Source: JBCBAP01 sp038532435 (GTDB taxonomy: Bacteria > Pseudomonadota > Alphaproteobacteria > Rhodobacterales > Rhodobacteraceae). Taken from it: a DNA stretch of 64,000 nucleotides. Position numbers and translations under genes: made by a program. Position 1 is the stretch's first letter. Every line of letters begins with the position of its first letter. Positions 53,323 to 62,355 of the stretch are shown here, in pieces. The notes below the pieces were generated by a model. The model searched no databases, had not been told where the DNA came from, and worked only from the letters and a program-made list of their open reading frames with translations. The stretch spans positions 1 through 64,000 of the forward strand of contig JBCBAP010000016.1 in NCBI GenBank assembly GCA_038532435.1, in the 5' to 3' direction.

Positions 53323-53873
53323 ACCCCAGATCCGGTTTGCGAGCGCTGTCGTTCGATTGCAACCGGGACCATTGGCTTCAAGGCGGGCTGCTGCCTGTTC
53401 TGATGGAGCAAACCCGCAAGCAAGCTTGCGTGAACCGTTCGGTAGTTGGTCATTGAAGTGACCAACATGCTGTGCGTGGATCGAATTGAAGCGCGCTCAT
53501 GTCCGGTCATGTGAGTTGAGTCTCACATGACCTTCCCGTGGCAAAGTGCCGGGTGATATAAGCTTTCACCGGCCTCCAGCAGTGCGCAGAACGTTGGATA
53601 TGCTTTGGGAGGATGGACGCCTTCGATCAGTGATCCCTCTTTGTCGCCAATCAGGCTCTTTCGGAGGGACACTTTTGCGACCTGACGGCAGTGCCCTAAA
53701 GCTTTCGACCCATCGAATGCTTCACAGCAAAAAAGCCAGTTTCCAGGTTCGAACCCCCAAAGCGTTTGTGCACGACCGCTGAAGGCAGGTCGGAACCCGG
53801 TGTATCGGGTTCCCTGCTCCATCGCGGACCTGGCGGCGCCAGCCTACATGCAGACGCGGGCGCGATACGTCCT
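53323..53873. other. Intergenic region with three inverted repeats
   Basis: About 550 bases without a convincing gene. Three strong dyads are visible. GTTGGTCA/TGACCAAC lies at 53445-53466 with a 6-nt centre. GGTCATGTGAG/CTCACATGACC lies at 53505-53532 with a 6-nt loop. GGAACCCG/CGGGTTCC lies at 53792-53813 with a 6-nt loop. A minus-strand frame of 99 codons covers part of this region but has no family features. Confidence 0.55.
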
Positions 53874-54608
53874 TCAGTCAGGTCGAAGTCCCTTCCTTGT
53901 CCGACGGACACCGACAAGCATGCCGAGGGATGCGAGAAGCGCCCATCCTGCGGCGGGGAGAGGAACGGCTGACACGTCCACCGGGTCATAATCGTAACTG
54001 ACGGTGACGTTGAATTGCGGCCCTGACGACGGCATCAGGTCCATCAATCCGGTCGCTTCTTCGCCATCCCGCAGGCGTACCCGCAAGGTCGAAAGGACCC
54101 GAAGCACCGGGGTCGTTCCGATATCGCCGAAGAATGTGGCTGGCGTGTAGGATACGCTGCCGGTCTTCGACACGTTCACGGCCTCGGAAATGGCATCGCC
54201 ATCACAGTCATCGGTGGCAAACACTCCGGTGCCGCATTCAACGCTCAACGTGCGGCTCGTGCTGTCGACAACCAGTCCTGCAAGGCTCGATTCGACCCTC
54301 AGGACCTGTTCGCCGATTACCTGCGCCTCGATCTCGGCCCTGCTGAAGATACCAGGGTCGTCGAGCGCATCGACGCTCAACAGGAACGCCAAATTGTAGT
54401 CCAGCCTCACGCCCGTGAGCGTCCCGAGGCTTGTGTCGAAATCGTCGATCGTGATGGTGTTGAACCGTGCCGCGGACACGTAGATCGATCCACGCGAACT
54501 GTCCGTGATCGAGATTTCTCGATCAACGAAATAGGTGTTCGAAACAGTTGCCGCATTGGCCAAAACCGGGACCAGACCGGCAACGATACTCAGAAGTGTT
54601 AGTCTCAT
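53874..54608 (-). CDS. VPLPA-CTERM sorting-signal protein
   Basis: A 244-aa exported protein. The signal peptide is MRLTLLSIVAGLVPVLANA. The body is beta-rich, with a disulphide-like pair in ECGTGVFATDDCDGD. The C-terminus is the sorting signal VPLPAAGWALLASLGMLVG followed by VRRTRKG. This matches the VPLPA-CTERM tag found in Rhodobacterales and thought to be processed by a dedicated exosortase. No exosortase lies in the window. GGAAAGG precedes the ATG at 54608. The role is unknown; extracellular matrix is typical for the class. Confidence 0.87.
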   Translation of the reverse strand: MRLTLLSIVAGLVPVLANAATVSNTYFVDREISITDSSRGSIYVSAARFNTITIDDFDTSLGTLTGVRLDYNLAFLLSVDALDDPGIFSRAEIEAQVIGEQVLRVESSLAGLVVDSTSRTLSVECGTGVFATDDCDGDAISEAVNVSKTGSVSYTPATFFGDIGTTPVLRVLSTLRVRLRDGEEATGLMDLMPSSGPQFNVTVSYDYDPVDVSAVPLPAAGWALLASLGMLVGVRRTRKGLRPD

Positions 54609-54610
54609 GA

Positions 54611-55060
54611 TCAAACCTTTCCATGAGGTAGAACGGTCAACCGGGCCAGAAGCAGCCGGTCGGGTGCGGGAACTGGGGTGGGTGCAGCTGCTCTGTCCGA
54701 AACAGTGGGGAAGGCCTGCATCGTGCTGAGACCCGGTCGGGCGGGTGAAACGCAGGGGATGAGTTCGGCGCGTAACGGCCAGCGGTTCTTTGAGCCGATC
54801 CAAAGGCAGTGGTCTGATGGACCGGCGTTTGAGCTGTCGCGTCCGACCCATCCGTTCAGCGCGTTGCGATGGCGCGTAAGCTCTCTGGGTCGGTCGACGA
54901 CCCAAGGTGTGTAGGTGACGTCGGCCGGGTCGCCGATGGCGTCGGGAGAGATGGCCGGCGCGAAGACCCGCGCAGCGTTCGCGGTCTTTTCGACGCCGAA
55001 GGTGACCACGTGTGCGGATGACATGCACATGGCTGTGGCGAGAGCAAGCAGATGTCTCAT
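54611..55060 (-). CDS. Possible small exported protein, uncertain
   Basis: A 149-codon frame beginning MRHLLALATAMCMSSAHVVTFG, which looks like a signal peptide, preceded by GGCGGAAGA. It ends 2 nt before the VPLPA gene. The interior has no recognised family and includes many Arg/Pro/Trp. The C-terminus PVPAPDRLLLARL faintly recalls a CTERM signal that has lost its hydrophobic helix. It could be a degraded relative of the neighbouring gene or non-coding. Confidence 0.35.
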   Translation of the reverse strand: MRHLLALATAMCMSSAHVVTFGVEKTANAARVFAPAISPDAIGDPADVTYTPWVVDRPRELTRHRNALNGWVGRDSSNAGPSDHCLWIGSKNRWPLRAELIPCVSPARPGLSTMQAFPTVSDRAAAPTPVPAPDRLLLARLTVLPHGKV

Positions 55061-55439
55061 GTCTTCCGCCGCTGTCTGCAGAAGCCAGCCGTGGGGTCCG
55101 TTCGAGAGACCCCCCAGAGAGTCGAAACACATGCGACACTGCGATCCGGAGTGGGCATGCAGGCGATCGTTTCTTCGGCGCGGCGGCGCAGTGCCTCCGG
55201 ATGCGAATACCCTGCATGATGTTTCCTTCACTCCACTCATCGGCGTGCACAAACCAGATAGAAGGGCTTTTGCGCAGTTGGCGGGCCGTCGTCGGAACGC
55301 CCCTGAGAATTCACACACCGAACTCGTTACTCACTCATAACGTTCATAATTCTTGACTCAGCACTCAGATCAATGAACGACTCCGCAAACAAGAAGTGCA
55401 GAAATGCACATCAACACTCATCGATGGGTGGAGATTGGT
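55061..55439. other. Intergenic region upstream of the LysR gene
   Basis: About 380 bases between a possible minus-strand gene and the LysR-type regulator. It is relatively AT-richer near 55320-55400. I see no clear operator or RNA gene. Confidence 0.4.
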
Positions 55440-56285
55440 ATGGAGTGGGACGATCTGAAGTATGTGCTGGCCGTCGCGCGGTCGGGGTCGTTCCTTGGTG
55501 CCGGGCATATGCTGAAAGTGACCCACACCACGGTTGGACGGCGCATAAGATCGCTGGAGCGAGACCTCGGCCAACCGCTCTTCAAACGCACCCGTGACGG
55601 GGCTGAACCGACGGAGACCTGCAGGCGCATTCTCCCAACCGCGGAGGAGATCGAGCAGCAGATCAGGCATATTTCCCTGACTGCCATGAGCGAGAAGGTC
55701 GAGCCGGAGGGTCCCGTCCGCATCCACACGGCCGCCTGGATCATAGAGTATGTGTTGATCCCGAAGGTGCCGGGGTTTCAGGCCGCGTACCCCAAGGTCC
55801 AACTGTTCTTCGTGGGAGATGTCGTCGACACGGTCGTCGACACAGCGACACCGGCACTGTCGCTCAGGTTTGACGTGATGGCCAAGCGCAATGAAATCGA
55901 GGCCGAAGTCGCCGAGTTTCCGTTTTCCGTCTACCACCGCCGGGACTGCGATCCGGATGCGCTGCCCTGGGCCTCCACCAGCGGCGGGCAGGTGCGTTTA
56001 CGTACAGCCGCATGGCTCGAAAAATCGGGGGTGTCCTACGAGCAGGTCGGGGTTTTCGCGGACGATGCGCAGCTCGTTCGCGCGGCACTCAAAACCGGCG
56101 GGTTCAAGGGGATGATCCCGGAACTTCTCGGCGAGGCTGATCCGGATTTGACACGGTTGACCGATGGTCCTCCGGATCTGGTCCGCAAACTTCGGACGAT
56201 CACACCGCGTCGGATACGCGCGAACTCGGAGGTTCAGGCGGTTCTCGGGTGGCTGGGAAAGTCCTTGCAGCCGTTCGGCGCGTGA
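55440..56285 (+). CDS. LysR-family transcriptional regulator
   Basis: A 281-aa regulator with an N-terminal winged helix (LKYVLAVARSGSFLGAGHMLKVTHTTVGRRIRSLERDLGQPLFKR, residues ~5-50) and a periplasmic-binding-like effector domain. The ATG 55440 follows GGAG by 7 nt. LysR proteins usually control a divergent gene; here the nearest minus-strand genes are the uncertain 54611-55060 frame and the VPLPA protein. The downstream neighbour is a frameshifted acetyltransferase. Ligand unknown. Confidence 0.9.
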   Translation: MEWDDLKYVLAVARSGSFLGAGHMLKVTHTTVGRRIRSLERDLGQPLFKRTRDGAEPTETCRRILPTAEEIEQQIRHISLTAMSEKVEPEGPVRIHTAAWIIEYVLIPKVPGFQAAYPKVQLFFVGDVVDTVVDTATPALSLRFDVMAKRNEIEAEVAEFPFSVYHRRDCDPDALPWASTSGGQVRLRTAAWLEKSGVSYEQVGVFADDAQLVRAALKTGGFKGMIPELLGEADPDLTRLTDGPPDLVRKLRTITPRRIRANSEVQAVLGWLGKSLQPFGA

Positions 56286-56423
56286 GCTGGTGGAACGCGG
56301 GCAAATGGACGCCCGCCGCGCGGAGAAAAACGGTCGTAGCGCGCGACCCGGGACGCTTCACTGGAGGGCAGGCGGGCAACGTCCCGGCGTCGTGCCGTAC
56401 CGGTCCGGCAAGTGCGGTCTCTC

Positions 56424-56895
56424 TCAAGAGGCACTGGTTGGCAGCCGGTACTTTCGGAACAGCGCACCTTCGAGCGTCACATTCCCCTCGAACCGCGCGC
56501 CAATGCGCATCAGGGCTCTGAGTCTTGTGCGGGTTGGCGGCAGGAGGAACGTCACGGACGGGATGCGCGCATCGGCCCGCGCGAACGCCAGCGCCTGACG
56601 GGTCACGCTCATTCCCAAGCCAAAGGCCGTCGGTTTCAGGACGAGGCCGAAGTCCCAGTCCGTACCCTCGCGTTGAAAGCCACCCCACATAGGCACCGTC
56701 CGCGAGGATTGCCCAATGTCCGAGCCCGTCCTGCACCCACCGTGCTTCCTTCAGCGCCACGAAGTCAGCCGCGCGCTGTCGGTCCCAGACGCCTTCAAGC
56801 AGGGGCATGTGGTCCGCAAGAGCGGGGTCGGACATGTGCCTTGCGATCTCCTCAACCGGGATCGTTGAGAGGCGCGAAAAGGTGATCCTTGTCAT
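56424..56895 (-). pseudogene. Frameshifted GNAT-type acetyltransferase
   Basis: Two overlapping minus-strand frames join into one acetyltransferase-like protein of about 157 aa. The first part begins at 56895 with MTRITFSRLSTIPVEEIARHMSDPALADHMPLLEG and runs through WVQDGLGHWAILADGAYVG. The second continues in another frame as GFQREGTDWDFGLVLKPTAFGLGM to EGALFRKYRLPTSAS. The shift occurs near 56684-56690 in GTGGGGTGG, so one extra base in a G-run explains it. It may be a real pseudogene, a phase-variable tract or a sequencing error. Confidence 0.65.
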
Positions 56896-58223
56896 GCGGT
56901 CGCTCGCCCTGTGCCGAAAGATGGACTTTCCGCAACTCTCAATCACGCCGAGCTGCAGATGCGCAAGGGCTACGCTGAGCTGCTGGGTCGGGCGACCATT
57001 CGCCATCGCCGGAAGAGTGCCCTGACCTTCTCCGATCCGGAGACCTGTCGGCTGATCTTTCAGGGCTACAGGGACACAAGCCGCAGCATCGCCGCTTGGT
57101 GCCAGAAGCGCGAGGAAGTCCGTCGCTTCAGGACTCGGCGAAACAGTGGGGCGGACATGCATTGGAGGAGAATTCCGGGGCGGATGAACCGTCCTTGGGC
57201 AGCATCGCACCGGGCGAGGGATGCGGAACGGAAGCACTAAGACGAGCGGACATGGGGGCGGTGTTGGCAACCCGCCGAGAGGAACTCAAGTGACCAGCAG
57301 TCTCAGCCTCGTGCGGTTCTTTTCATAAATGTGCAAGAAGAAAAACTCACTGTCGCTTTGACCTCCGTACACTGGAGCATCGGTTCTGCAGAACCCGACT
57401 TGGGTCACCTGCGCGCACTACCCCGGGAAGTCGGGGGGTGCGTCTGCTTCGCGATCTGAAGGAGGCTTCCCGTCGAAAGCACTCCGCCACAAAGAAACAT
57501 CGCCAACTCAAAAAAAATGCGACGGAAACTGCGCCCCCATCCGTTCAACCCAAAGGTCTGACGGAGGGGCCAATGTTCGAGAGCGGACACACGCCACCCA
57601 TCGCATGCCCTGTGATGGTTCTTCCGACAGGTATGACAGCAGAGGCATGAGCTGTTGAGGGGATGTCGGGTTCGAAGTCCCTTTCCGCGGCACTTGGTAG
57701 AATGGTGTAGACAGATGCCGACGCAACAGCGCTCATTCGACGTCCAAGCTCCCAGGCCCCATTGCGTACTTCACGAGACTGATGGCGTGACGATGACGCC
57801 TTGCAGGTTTCATTTTCTGTTGCACGGTGAGGAGAGTCTCAAGAGGCGACAGGCGCTCGCTGGCGTCGAGCCACGGCGGGCGCACATGTTGCATGTGCCT
57901 TACCGGACCGAGGGAGTGTCGGGGACTGCTTTGTTGGAAGAGGTCGATGATCCCTCGGATATCACGACCGACCCGCAGGATGGCGTTGCCATGATCGAGC
58001 GCAACGAGGTCTGGGAAAGCCGCTGCCGTGATCTCAGTTCTCACACCGTTCGGAAACGAAGAGTTCTCTGCAACCTCAAGGCGGATCGGCAGAGCGTGGA
58101 TGAGAAGCTCGGCTCTCAGAACGTCACGCTCCTTGCGGATCCCAAACGAGAGTTCCAGGTCGCTATCCCCGGCAAGGACCTGTCCGCAGACACTGATCCG
58201 GGCAACGTGCTGGGGAGACGCAT
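56896..58223. other. Long region without a convincing gene
   Basis: About 1.3 kb. Several short frames exist on both strands (for example 57655-58227 plus and 57733-58044 minus), but none shows a signal peptide, domain motif or good ribosome-binding site. It may be degraded sequence. No tRNA was found, although a T-loop-like GGTTCGAA occurs near 57668. Confidence 0.45.
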
Positions 58224-58745
58224 ATGAAACATGATCTCCAGCTCTTTGCGGTCATTGCACTTGTGGCTTTTACGACGCAGACACGCGCCAATCCGCCAAA
58301 CCTGCAGACGCAATCGCCGGTGATCTATCTCGCCGACAATCTCGATGAGAAAGACGGGCTCGGGTGGTGCATCGACACCCTCGGTCGGGGATTTGCGGAG
58401 CGGCTGCAGGCGCACTCCTGCAAGCCGAGAGGCGGGGACGTTCAGTTCTCCTTCGAGGTTTCTGCAGGACTGATCCGATCGGTCGAGTTCTCGGGGTACT
58501 GCATGGCGCATCAGCCAAACGATGAGAGCACCTTCGCCCTTGTGACATGCGATGCGGCCGCCCCCTCCCAGCGGTTCACCTACCTCCCTGAAGACCGGAC
58601 CATACGACCGTCGGAAGATGAGAGTGCGTGCGTATCGGTTGGTGAAAGCAGCCGATCCGCAGGGCCGTTCATGTCGCGCACACTGCTCTTGACCGCGTGT
58701 ACGGCGACAGATGGGCTCCTCAAGGAATGGGTGGTTCTTCCATGA
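58224..58745 (+). CDS. Secreted protein with beta-trefoil (ricin-B-like) features
   Basis: A 173-aa exported protein with signal peptide MKHDLQLFAVIALVAFTTQTRA. The mature part has three Cys-containing segments: LGWCIDTLGRG, FSGYCMAHQPND and SACVSVGES, plus PSQRFTYLP. This spacing recalls the three-lobed beta-trefoil lectin fold. The C-terminal LKEWVVLP fits a terminal strand. Sugar binding is a guess. It precedes the membrane/DedA/sulfatase run. Confidence 0.65.
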   Translation: MKHDLQLFAVIALVAFTTQTRANPPNLQTQSPVIYLADNLDEKDGLGWCIDTLGRGFAERLQAHSCKPRGGDVQFSFEVSAGLIRSVEFSGYCMAHQPNDESTFALVTCDAAAPSQRFTYLPEDRTIRPSEDESACVSVGESSRSAGPFMSRTLLLTACTATDGLLKEWVVLP

Positions 58746-58767
58746 TGCGGATCGCTGAGGTCGGCGG

Positions 58768-59115
58768 GTGACGCGCGTCTTGCCGTTCATCAAGCAAAAC
58801 GGGCTTCTGGTCGGCCTTTTCCTTGGGTCGCTGGCGGTTGCCCTCTGGTTTGCCTTCCACGCGATCACTGACGCACTCTATTTCAACGATCCGCGCAACG
58901 TGGATGTCGATCTGCAGCCCTGGATGACACCGCGCTACGTTGTGCTGACCTATGACCTGCCCCGCCCGGTCGTGATCGACCTTCTGGAGCTGGACCCGGA
59001 TCATGACCGGGGACTGCGGCTGGGGCATCTGGCGCAGGATCGCGGCATCACGATGGAAGAGCTTACGGCCCTCGTACGGGAAGCCGCCGCGCAATACCGT
59101 GAGGGTCAGCAATGA
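58768..59115 (+). CDS. Small membrane-anchored protein upstream of DedA
   Basis: A 115-aa protein with one N-terminal transmembrane helix (NGLLVGLFLGSLAVALWFAFHAI) and a soluble tail with DVDLQPWMTPRYVVLTYDLPRPVVIDLLELD and a helical end. GTG 58768 is the likely start. The stop overlaps the DedA ATG by 4 bp. It appears to be an accessory protein of the DedA gene; function unknown. Confidence 0.72.
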   Translation: MTRVLPFIKQNGLLVGLFLGSLAVALWFAFHAITDALYFNDPRNVDVDLQPWMTPRYVVLTYDLPRPVVIDLLELDPDHDRGLRLGHLAQDRGITMEELTALVREAAAQYREGQQ

Positions 59116-59732
59116 CGGACGTGCTCCTCTCGCTGGTCCCGGACTATGGCGTCATTCTCGTGTTCTGTGTCGTCCTGGTGGCCTGTCTGGCGGTGCCGTT
59201 GCCTGCCTCGGTGCTGGTTTTGACGTCCGGCAGCTTCGCGGCGGCTGGCGACATCTCTCTGTCGTCCGTCTTTCTGGCAGCGGCAGCGGCGTACATCCTG
59301 GGCGATCAATTGGCCTACGGGCTTGCGTTCAGGATCGGACCGTCCGTGCTCAGGATCTTTGAACGGTCCGAACGCACCGCGCCCGTTCTCGAGAAGAGCA
59401 AAAGGCTGCTCCGGGAACACGGCGCTCTGGCGGTTCTGATCAGCCACACAATCCTAAGTCCGACCTGTCCCTACATCACCTACCTAAGCGGGGCGGGCGG
59501 TCTCAACTGGGGGAGCTTCACCATTGCGGCGATCCCCGGCGCGCTGATCTGGACCGCGATGTATGTCGGTCTGGGCTACACCTTCGCGTCGCAACTTGAG
59601 CAGGTGGTGACGATCCTCGGCAACTTCTTCGGCGTGGTTCTCGCGGGAGGTGTCGCGCTCGCCTCGGTCATCCTGCTCCTGCGCCGATGGCGGGCTCACA
59701 CGGCAACGTTGGCCGAAGAGCAGACGCCCTAG
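59112..59732 (+). CDS. DedA family inner-membrane protein
   Basis: A 206-aa membrane protein of the DedA/SNARE-associated group, implicated in lipid scrambling and envelope homeostasis. It has the N-terminal PLPASVLVLTSGSFAAAGDISL, GDQLAYGLAFRIG and RLLREHGALAVLISHTILSPTCPYITYLSGAGGLNW, the altered form of the family FxxRFxPxxR motif. About five hydrophobic stretches are present. It is translationally coupled to the preceding small protein. Confidence 0.86.
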   Translation: MTDVLLSLVPDYGVILVFCVVLVACLAVPLPASVLVLTSGSFAAAGDISLSSVFLAAAAAYILGDQLAYGLAFRIGPSVLRIFERSERTAPVLEKSKRLLREHGALAVLISHTILSPTCPYITYLSGAGGLNWGSFTIAAIPGALIWTAMYVGLGYTFASQLEQVVTILGNFFGVVLAGGVALASVILLLRRWRAHTATLAEEQTP

Positions 59733-59765
59733 TCCTTCATGATCCCGAGCAGAAAGGCCGGAAAT

Positions 59766-61061
59766 GTGAAAAACTGCCTTCTCATCCTGGCCACTGCCCT
59801 GGCGGTAACGGGCAACGCGGTACTCTCTGAACCCAACATCCTCCTGATCATCGCGGATGACATGGGGCTCGATGCCTCACGATGCTACGATGTTGGCAAT
59901 CAGCAGGCCCCGATGCCGAACGTCGAGGTCCTGTGTGCGAACGGTCTGGTGTTCGACAATGCCTACGCCCAGCCGACATGCTCCCCCACCCGGGCGACGA
60001 TCATGTCAGGGCAGTACGGATTTCGCACCGGCGTCGGCGCACCCGTCGCCCGGGACGGCAGCGATGGCCTGGATCCGGACATTCCCACCTTGTTCGATGC
60101 GTTGGCCCCCACAGGATACGCGGCAAATCTCATCGGGAAGTGGCATATCACCGGCCGTGATGCGGGCTACGATTTGCCCGCACGGATGGGTGTTCCCGAC
60201 TATTTTGGCCTCTTCGACGGGGGCGCGCGGGACTACTTCGACTGGACGGCTGTCGAGGACGGGGAAGAGGTCCAGATCGAGGGCTACGCCACGACCGTAC
60301 TGACAGACCGTGCCATCACCTGGATCGCCGCGCAGGACGCTCCCTGGTTCCTGTGGTTGGCCTACACCGCGCCGCATGCACCTTTCCACCTGCCGCCCGA
60401 CGATCTGCACACGTTCGATCATCTGCCGGGTGACGGCGCCTCGATCGACGAAGATCCGCTTCCCTATTACCAGGCCATGCTGGAAGCTCTGGACACGGAG
60501 ATCGGCCGCCTGCTCACCTCCATGAGTGCGGGGGAGCGTGCACAAACAATCGTCATGTTCATCGGCGACAACGGCACACCCAACCAGGTCCTGAACGGCC
60601 TGTATGGGGACCATCAGGCCAAGGCGACGCTCTATGACAGCGGCGTCCATGTGCCCCTGATCGTGTCGGGCCCGGGAGTTGACGCCGGTCGTACGGACGC
60701 CTTCATCAACGCCTCCGATCTGACCGCGACCATCGCGGGACTTGCAGGGGCGGAGTTTGTGTCCCCGGATTCCCGTGATTTCGGGCCGGTTCTGGCCGGT
60801 GGCGACGGGAGCCGTGACTACATCACCACCGATCACTTCACCACCCGCCAAGCGCGTGGTCGGGGAATTTACGGGTGGGCCATCCGCGAGGGCGACTACC
60901 GTCTTGTCGTTCCGAAGGACGCTCCCACAGAGCTCTTCGATTTATCGTCGGACCCGCTTGAGCAAACCAACCTGCTTGCCGGTGGCGGAACGGATGCGTT
61001 CCTCCGGATCGAGGCAGACCTGCGGGCACGGCGCGAGGCCCTCGTCGCTCCCCAGAACTGA
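59766..61061 (+). CDS. Sulfatase (formylglycine-dependent)
   Basis: Exported arylsulfatase-like hydrolase of about 431 aa. The signal peptide is KNCLLILATALAVTGNAVLSEP. The metal site NILLIIADDMG is intact. The catalytic sulfatase signature is CSPTR in QPTCSPTRATIMSGQY, where Cys is converted to formylglycine. The second metal site is MFIGDNGTPN. GTG 59766 is preferred because a purine-rich GAAAGG lies upstream; an in-frame ATG at 59739 would add nine polar residues. No maturase is nearby. Substrate unknown; sulfated polysaccharide or sterol sulfate are possibilities. Confidence 0.88.
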   Translation: MKNCLLILATALAVTGNAVLSEPNILLIIADDMGLDASRCYDVGNQQAPMPNVEVLCANGLVFDNAYAQPTCSPTRATIMSGQYGFRTGVGAPVARDGSDGLDPDIPTLFDALAPTGYAANLIGKWHITGRDAGYDLPARMGVPDYFGLFDGGARDYFDWTAVEDGEEVQIEGYATTVLTDRAITWIAAQDAPWFLWLAYTAPHAPFHLPPDDLHTFDHLPGDGASIDEDPLPYYQAMLEALDTEIGRLLTSMSAGERAQTIVMFIGDNGTPNQVLNGLYGDHQAKATLYDSGVHVPLIVSGPGVDAGRTDAFINASDLTATIAGLAGAEFVSPDSRDFGPVLAGGDGSRDYITTDHFTTRQARGRGIYGWAIREGDYRLVVPKDAPTELFDLSSDPLEQTNLLAGGGTDAFLRIEADLRARREALVAPQN

Positions 61062-61164
61062 ACCAACCGCTGGGCCGTCACCCGGTCAACAGCCCCGATG
61101 CAGAAGGAGACCAAGCGAACAGGAACGCCAACCAGCAGTTCGATCACGCAACATGGAGATAGCT

Positions 61165-62079
61165 ATGAACGATCAGACCCCCATCCGCCGTTTGACGGCA
61201 TCCGACTTCGATCAGGACCTTCTCGATCTCTACGACTACTACGCCCACGGCAAAATCACGAAACGCGAGTTTCTTGACCAGGCAGGCAAGTGGGCTGTCG
61301 GAGGCCTGACCGCTGCGGCGATCCTGAGCTCGCTCTCCCCCAACTATGCCCTGGCCCAACAGGTCGCGGAGGATGACGCCGATATCGTCGGGGAGGACAT
61401 CGTCTACCCCAGCCCGAACGGAACCGGCGACATCACCGCATATCTTGTCCGGCCGGCCGAGATCGATCCGGACCGGCCGCCGGCGGCGGTTCTGGTGGTT
61501 CATGAAAATCGCGGGCTCAACCCCTACATCCGCGACGTCGTGCGCCGTCTGGCGAAGGCCGGTTTCATCGCCATGGGCCCGGATGGCCTGTCCTCGCTTG
61601 GCGGCTATCCGGGCACCGACGATGAGGGCCGCACGATGCAGCGCACACTGGACCAGGCCCAACTGCTCAACGACTTCTTCGCGGGTTTCGAGTACCTGAT
61701 GGCGCTGGAAGGGACGAACGGGAAGGTTGGTGCGACCGGGTTCTGCTATGGCGGCGGTGTCGTCAGCAGGCTGGCGACCGCCTACCCCGAGATGGCTGCT
61801 GGCGTTCCCTTCTACGGCTCGTTTCCCGATGCGGAACAGGTTGCGGGCATCGAGGCGCCGCTGATGGTCCAGCTCGCAGCGCTCGATCAGCGCATCAATG
61901 CCATGTGGCCGCCCTTCCAGAAGGCGATGGAGGCCAATGACAAGGTCTACGAGGCGCATATCTATCCCGGCGTGAACCACGGGTTCCACAACGACACCAC
62001 GCCGCGCTACGATGAGGCGGCGGCAAGCCTGGCGGAAGAACGCATGATCGCCTGGTTCCGCACGTACCTGGCGGGGTAA
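61165..62079 (+). CDS. Exported dienelactone hydrolase family protein
   Basis: A 304-aa alpha/beta hydrolase of the YghX type. The N-terminal ~70 residues include a Tat-like signal (KITKREFLDQAGKWAVGG...SSLSPNYALA) with KR in place of the RR pair. The enzyme part has VVHENRGLNPYIRDVVRRLA, the nucleophile elbow GATGFCYGGGV, D in AALDQRINAMWPP and catalytic His in PGVNHGFHND. GGAG lies before ATG 61165. It sits after the sulfatase; substrate unknown. Confidence 0.88.
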   Translation: MNDQTPIRRLTASDFDQDLLDLYDYYAHGKITKREFLDQAGKWAVGGLTAAAILSSLSPNYALAQQVAEDDADIVGEDIVYPSPNGTGDITAYLVRPAEIDPDRPPAAVLVVHENRGLNPYIRDVVRRLAKAGFIAMGPDGLSSLGGYPGTDDEGRTMQRTLDQAQLLNDFFAGFEYLMALEGTNGKVGATGFCYGGGVVSRLATAYPEMAAGVPFYGSFPDAEQVAGIEAPLMVQLAALDQRINAMWPPFQKAMEANDKVYEAHIYPGVNHGFHNDTTPRYDEAAASLAEERMIAWFRTYLAG

Positions 62080-62104
62080 ATCCGGAAGACCCGTTTGAGT
62101 CTCT

Positions 62105-62128
62105 GCAATGCCGGGCAACCGGCATTGC
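62105..62128. repeat. Hairpin after the hydrolase gene
   Basis: GCAATGCCGG and CCGGCATTGC form a perfect 10-bp stem around GCAA. The same arm core appears in the hairpin at 37255-37292. It lies about 25 bp after the hydrolase stop. It may be a terminator or a dispersed palindromic repeat, because no T-tract follows. Confidence 0.5.
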
Positions 62129-62355
62129 GCGGGACCACGGCTGCCGCGACTTGGCGGAGCCCTTCAGGTCCATACACGGACTTTAGCATTTTGCTCTTGT
62201 TAACGTCGTCCATAGTCAGGGCCCCACGGAGCGGAGTGAGGTGCGGTGCATTCGATGGGGTTCTTTCAGAGGGAGGGGGCCAGACCTAAAAAGTGGCGAG
62301 CGTTCAACACCCTGCGGGTGATAGAGGCTTGGCAAGTGATGCTCGGGATTTTGGG

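Noticed and set aside
53732..53760. GGTTCGAAC T-loop-like sequence, considered as a tRNA (also near 57668)
   Set aside because: The flanking bases do not form a 5-bp T-stem, and no acceptor or anticodon arm is found.
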